From positions 124,001 to 188,000 of the forward strand of contig NZ_JADCJZ010000003.1 of NCBI RefSeq assembly GCF_014982725.1: a DNA stretch of 64,000 nucleotides, written 5' to 3'. The notes under the pieces were generated by a model. The model worked only from the letters and a program-made list of their open reading frames with translations, was not told the DNA's origin and did not search any database. Positions 60,475 through 64,000 of the stretch are shown in pieces. The position numbers were made by a program, and so were the translations under genes. This stretch comes from Thermophilibacter gallinarum. GTDB taxonomy: Bacteria; Actinomycetota; Coriobacteriia; Coriobacteriales; Atopobiaceae. Position 1 is the stretch's first letter; each line of letters starts with the position of its first letter.

Positions 60475-61811
60475 TCCCCGCCCCCATCCGGGGGAACGAG
60501 AAGGTCGGCGCGGTGGGAAAGGTAATCGGTCAGGTCGCGACGGCCGCGTCGGACGAGCTCCGCACGGCGCTGTGCCTTGTTGCGGATCGGCTCGCCCAGC
60601 GGAGGGAAGAGACCGAAGTTCACGTGCATGGGCTGGTAGTCGGACGTTGCCGGGTCGGTGGCGTAGCGCACGAGAGACCCGAGCGCGCCCGTCGGCGGAA
60701 GGATGACGGGCTCGCCACCCACCCGCTCGGCGAACACGTTGAGGGCGGCGAGCAGCCCCGAGGCGATCGCCTCGACGTAGCCCTCGGTTCCGGTGATCTG
60801 CCCGGCGAGGCGCACCTGCGTGCCGGGTATCCGGAAGGTGGCGTCCAGGGCGTGGGGAGCGTCCACGAACGAGTTTCTGTGCATGACGCCGTATCTGAGG
60901 AACTCCGCCTCACCGAGCCCCGGGATCATCCTGAAGACGCGCCGCTGCTCGGGCCAGGTGAGGTTCGTCTGGAACCCGACGAGGTTGTAGGCGGCGTGCC
61001 CTGAGTTCTCGGCGCGCAGCTGCACGACCGCCCAGGGGCGTCTCCCCGTCCTGGGGTCAGTTATGCCGACCGGCTTGAGGGCCCCGTGGCGGAGCGTGTC
61101 GTGCCCCGTACGGGCCACCTCCTCGACCGGCTGACAGGCGCAGAACAGGTCGGCTTGCTCGAAGTCGCGCGCGAGGACGCGCTCGGCGGCCACGAGCTCG
61201 TCGACGAAGGCGTCGTACTCGTCCCTCCCGAGCGGGCAGTTGAGGTAGTCTCCGCCGCCCTCCCACTGGTAGCGGGACTGTTCGAAGACGACGGAGCGGT
61301 CGAGGGAGTCGGCGTCGACGATGGGGGCCGCGGCATCGAAGAAGCTCATGCGCCCGGAGCCCACCGCACGCGTGAGCGCGTCAAACAGCTCGTCGTCGCA
61401 GAGGGGGCCGGCCGCTATGACGCAGGGACCCTCGGGCAGCGCCCGGACGCGCTCGCGAACGAGCTCGATCAGCGGCTCGCGCTCGATGAGCCCCGTCACC
61501 ATGTCCGAGAAGGAGACGCGGTCGACGGCGAGAGCACCCCCCGCGGGGACGGCGCACGCTCGCGCGCAGGCGAGAAGGACGCTGCCGAGCTGGTCGAGCT
61601 CTGCCTTGAGCATGCCTGCGGCGGAGTCCTCCTTCGTCGACTTCAGCGAGTTGGAGCAGACGAGCTCGGCGAGGCCGGCGGTGTGGTGGGCCGGGGACTC
61701 GTGGGCGGGACGCTGCTCGTAGAGGCGCACGCGAACGCCCCTGCGCGCGAGCTGGAGGGCGCACTCGCACCCCGCGAGGCCACCGCCGACGACCGTCACG
61801 AACTCCCCCAT
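60468..61811 (-). CDS. trmFO: TrmFO, folate-dependent tRNA (U54-C5) methyltransferase
   Basis: It makes m5U54 in tRNA T-loops using methylene-THF and FADH2. The ATG at 61811 gives 447 residues. FAD-binding VVGGGLAGCECALQLARRG starts it, with ELVCSNSLKS, CACQPVEEVARTGHDTLR and HGALKPVGITDPRTG giving the TrmFO signatures, and LAGQITGTEGYVEAIASGLLAA near the end. The end overlaps the xer start by seven bases. Confidence 0.95.
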   Translation of the reverse strand: MGEFVTVVGGGLAGCECALQLARRGVRVRLYEQRPAHESPAHHTAGLAELVCSNSLKSTKEDSAAGMLKAELDQLGSVLLACARACAVPAGGALAVDRVSFSDMVTGLIEREPLIELVRERVRALPEGPCVIAAGPLCDDELFDALTRAVGSGRMSFFDAAAPIVDADSLDRSVVFEQSRYQWEGGGDYLNCPLGRDEYDAFVDELVAAERVLARDFEQADLFCACQPVEEVARTGHDTLRHGALKPVGITDPRTGRRPWAVVQLRAENSGHAAYNLVGFQTNLTWPEQRRVFRMIPGLGEAEFLRYGVMHRNSFVDAPHALDATFRIPGTQVRLAGQITGTEGYVEAIASGLLAALNVFAERVGGEPVILPPTGALGSLVRYATDPATSDYQPMHVNFGLFPPLGEPIRNKAQRRAELVRRGRRDLTDYLSHRADLLVPPDGGGEC

Positions 61812-61840
61812 CGATCCCCCTTGCACTCATCTCGCATACC

Positions 61841-62743
61841 TCACCCATTGTGCCCCATGAGGAAGGCGCGCGTGGGCGAGTATCTTCCGTCGGGCAGCCG
61901 CTCCACGATTCCTCTCGCCTCGTACTCGGCGAGCGTCCTCATGACGGTGAGCACCCCCTCGTTCAGACGCGCCGCGAGCTCGTCCGGCCGAGAGGGCGAC
62001 GCGACGAGCGCCGACATGACGGGCCCGAGCCTCCCCCGGCTCCCCTGGGGGCCCACCCGGGCGAGGCCGTAGTCGAGCGCGATGGACACCGCAAGCGCGT
62101 GCTCGTCGGGCAGCATGCGGGCCCCCTCGCTGATGAGCTGGTTCGTCCCGCTGGAGTTGGGCGAGAAGATCGAACCGGGCACCGCGTAGACTATGCGGTC
62201 GAGCTCTGTCGCGGCCGTTGCGGTCGACATGGTTCCGGAACGGGCGCCTGCCTCGGTCACGAGAAGAACCCTGGAGAGCGCGGCGATGAGCGTGTTGCGC
62301 TTGGGGAACGCCCATCGGCGGGGTCCCTGGCCCCACGGCTCGGCGGAGACGACCGCGCCCCCGTCGGAGACCGCAGCCTCGAACACGTCGCGGGAGGACC
62401 TCGGGTAGACGACGTCCGCCCCGCACCCCGACACGACGACCGTTCGACCCCCGGCCGCCAGGGCCCCGCTCGCGGCCGCATGGTCGCAGCCCATCGCCCC
62501 GCCGGACACCACCGTAAGCCCGCACTCGGCGGCGACGCGGCCAGCCATCTCCGCCACGGCGAGGCCGTAGGGGGTCGCCCTTCTCGCGCCGACGACCGAG
62601 ACGCAGGGGCCGAGGAGCGCCTCGGGAGAGCCCATCCCGAAGAGCTTCTCCGGCGGGCTGGGCAGGTCCTCGAGGGACGTCGGGTAGAGCGCGTCCCCTC
62701 GCCCCACGACCCAGCCCCCGCGCGGGCACGCGCCGCCCCTCAT
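61841..62743 (-). CDS. dprA: DprA/Smf, DNA-processing protein
   Basis: It loads RecA on incoming single-stranded DNA in natural transformation. The ATG at 62743 overlaps the comM stop (ATGA) and gives 300 residues; the frame is open further up but shadows comM. The Rossmann core has GARRATPYGLAVAE, VVSGGAMGCDHAAASGAL, PKRNTLIAALS, VTEAGARSGTM and GTNQLISEGA. A C-terminal winged helix (RPDELAARLNEGVLTVMRTL) follows. The usual N-terminal SAM domain is nearly absent. Confidence 0.94.
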   Translation of the reverse strand: MRGGACPRGGWVVGRGDALYPTSLEDLPSPPEKLFGMGSPEALLGPCVSVVGARRATPYGLAVAEMAGRVAAECGLTVVSGGAMGCDHAAASGALAAGGRTVVVSGCGADVVYPRSSRDVFEAAVSDGGAVVSAEPWGQGPRRWAFPKRNTLIAALSRVLLVTEAGARSGTMSTATAATELDRIVYAVPGSIFSPNSSGTNQLISEGARMLPDEHALAVSIALDYGLARVGPQGSRGRLGPVMSALVASPSRPDELAARLNEGVLTVMRTLAEYEARGIVERLPDGRYSPTRAFLMGHNG

Positions 62744-64000
62744 GCCGACCCCCTCGAGCGGAACGCGATCGCCTCGACGATGTCGTCCTCGGTGACGAGC
62801 TCGTGCTCCGCCAGATCGGCTATCGTCCGCGCGACGCGCGTCACGCGGGCGATGCCCCTGCCCCCGAGCAGCAGGTTGCGGGCCATGACCTCGAACGCGC
62901 GGCGCGCCCGTGCGTCGAGCATGGACGCCGGTGGTCGCGCGTCGGCCGTTGCGCCCTCGCGGCTCTCGCGCCAGGCCCTGAAGGCGCGCGCTGCCGACAC
63001 CTGCTCCGCCATCTCCCCCGATGACATGCCCGCGTTTCCCGAGATCACCTTCGAGGACTCGGGACGCGGGACGTCCACGACCACGTCGATGCGGTCCATG
63101 AGGGGGCCGCCGAGCTTCGCCTGGTAGGAGTTGATCCTCTGGGGCGTGCAGGTGCACTCTTGTCCCGGGTCGCCGAGATGTCCGCACGGGCAGGGGTTGG
63201 CCGTTGCCACGAGCTGGAAGTCGCAGGGGAAGACGTAGGCGCCGTCGACGCGCACGATGCGGACCTCATGGTCTTCGAGCGGCTGTCGCAGCGCCTGCAG
63301 CGTCCCGCGCGCGAACTCCGGAATCTCGTCGAGCATGAGCACCCCGTGGTGCGCGAGCGAGACCTCTCCGGGAAGCACCGGCCTCCCTCCCCCGACGAGG
63401 CCTCCCGTGGAGATGGAGTGGTGGGGCGCGCGAAACGGGCGGTGCCCAAGTGCGATGGCGTCGATGGGCTGACCTGCGACGGAATGAATGAGCATCGTCT
63501 CGTTTACCTCCTCCTCGGAGAGCGGGGGAAGGATCGAGGGCAGACAGCGCGCGAGCATCGTCTTGCCCGACCCGGGAGGCCCGACCATGAGCGCGCCGTG
63601 ACCGCCGGCGGCCGCGACGAGAAGCGCCCTCTTGGCAAGGTCCTGATCGATGACGTCCACGAAGTCCGACGCGGCGATGTCGTCGGTCATCTCGCGGCAT
63701 GCGACCCGCAGCCGCGGAAGCTCCCCGGAGCGCGACTTGAGCTGCGAGAGCGCCCTCAGGCCGCGCGCCGCGTCGGCACCGGCACCGGTGAGCGGGCTTT
63801 CCGACGAGACCACCAGCTCGAGGCTCTCCTCCCTGGCCAGCGTGGCGTAGGCGACCTCGCCGCGCACCGGACAGACCGACCCGTCGAGCCCGAGCTCGCC
63901 GACGAACAGGCGACCCTCGGCCACGCTCGCGGGGAGCTGCGCTGTCGCCACGAGCAGCGCGACGGCGATCGGAAGGTCGAAGGCCGTCCCGCTCTTGCGC
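62740..64000 (-). CDS. comM: ComM-family AAA+ ATPase (5' truncated by window edge)
   Basis: A hexameric helicase that widens branches during natural transformation. The N-terminal Lon-like domain begins beyond the right edge; its visible end has TAFDLPIAVALL and FVGELGLDGSVCPVRG. The Mg-chelatase-like AAA+ part has Walker A VGPPGSGKTMLAR, DAIALGHRPFRAPHHSIS, Walker B GVLMLDEIPEF and a C4-type zinc insert near ATANPCPCGHLGDPGQECTC. It is directly above dprA, so the two competence genes form one unit. Confidence 0.94.
   Translation of the reverse strand, partial: RKSGTAFDLPIAVALLVATAQLPASVAEGRLFVGELGLDGSVCPVRGEVAYATLAREESLELVVSSESPLTGAGADAARGLRALSQLKSRSGELPRLRVACREMTDDIAASDFVDVIDQDLAKRALLVAAAGGHGALMVGPPGSGKTMLARCLPSILPPLSEEEVNETMLIHSVAGQPIDAIALGHRPFRAPHHSISTGGLVGGGRPVLPGEVSLAHHGVLMLDEIPEFARGTLQALRQPLEDHEVRIVRVDGAYVFPCDFQLVATANPCPCGHLGDPGQECTCTPQRINSYQAKLGGPLMDRIDVVVDVPRPESSKVISGNAGMSSGEMAEQVSAARAFRAWRESREGATADARPPASMLDARARRAFEVMARNLLLGGRGIARVTRVARTIADLAEHELVTEDDIVEAIAFRSRGSA

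Overview
The window is high-GC DNA (about two thirds G+C by eye) that is almost entirely housekeeping chromosome. It most resembles a member of the Coriobacteriia, probably Atopobiaceae/Olsenella-like; this is an inference from gene content and codon use, not a database result. Actinobacterial marks are the lexA / LysM division-inhibitor / nrdR block and the garA-like FHA gene next to an ftsR-like MerR gene. Marks shared with Gram-positive anaerobes are trmFO, two NCS2 base permeases, an MEP isoprenoid pathway, and the orders scpA-scpB-rluB-cmk-plsC-ispH-DUF512-der-plsY and dprA-trmFO-xer-rpsB-tsf-pyrH-frr-uppS-cdsA-dxr-rseP-ispG-proS.

Layout. 1-2929 (+): miaB (cut by the left edge), miaA and hflX. 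2926-4352 (-): a DUF1624 membrane acyltransferase and lexA, divergent from a LexA-box-rich promoter that drives an SOS LysM protein, nrdR and dut (4544-5987, +). 6060-9780 (+): two NCS2 purine/pyrimidine permeases and a thioredoxin-reductase-like enzyme. 9781-10696: a low-GC islet with a NERD-domain protein. 10697-21097 (-): ClC transporter, NlpC/P60 hydrolase, apt, ftsR-like, FHA, RidA, GcvT-like, pgsA, M20 peptidase, serA and serC. 21256-25054: tRNA-Pro, cysteine hydrolase, MGMT-like protein, flavodoxin and an Uup-like ABC-F. 25135-29009: accessory stretch with a surface adhesin interrupted by an in-frame TGA and a PD-(D/E)XK nuclease-like gene. 29031-45415 (-): DNA repair (nfo), CoA (coaBC), cysteine desulfurase, rpe, lipid (plsY, plsC), ribosome assembly (der, rluB), condensin (scpAB), ispH, cmk, an M50 protease and ABC-F. 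45541-48125: an OafA/SGNH acyltransferase and a broken methyltransferase. 48193-48695: four tRNA genes. 48766-64000 (-): proS, ispG, rseP, dxr, cdsA, uppS, frr, pyrH, tsf, rpsB, xer, trmFO, dprA and comM (cut by the right edge).

Themes that link genes. dxr, ispG, ispH and uppS supply and use isoprenoid precursors; plsY, plsC, cdsA and pgsA form a phospholipid route; dprA and comM are competence genes; lexA, the LysM protein, nrdR and dut form a DNA-damage and nucleotide-pool block. Many genes overlap by 1-8 bp in ATGA/GTGA fashion, so translational coupling is extensive.

The most unusual signal is non-coding. Three roughly 100-bp cruciform elements (35770-35869, 50567-50667, 50710-50809) share a 46-47 bp core, but each is flanked by a different 27-bp inverted repeat that is perfect or has one wobble. 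The arms are unrelated in sequence between copies yet self-complementary in each, and the inner stem also changes in a compensatory way. A second, smaller pair (21411-21466, 57593-57620) shares a different 12-bp core. All five lie just beyond the 3' ends of minus-strand genes. Also notable are the SOS promoter with three LexA-like boxes, an RseP protease with about 120 extra residues containing a helix-turn-helix-like stretch, two genes each broken by one in-frame stop, and strong over-use of the octamer CGAGAAGG.
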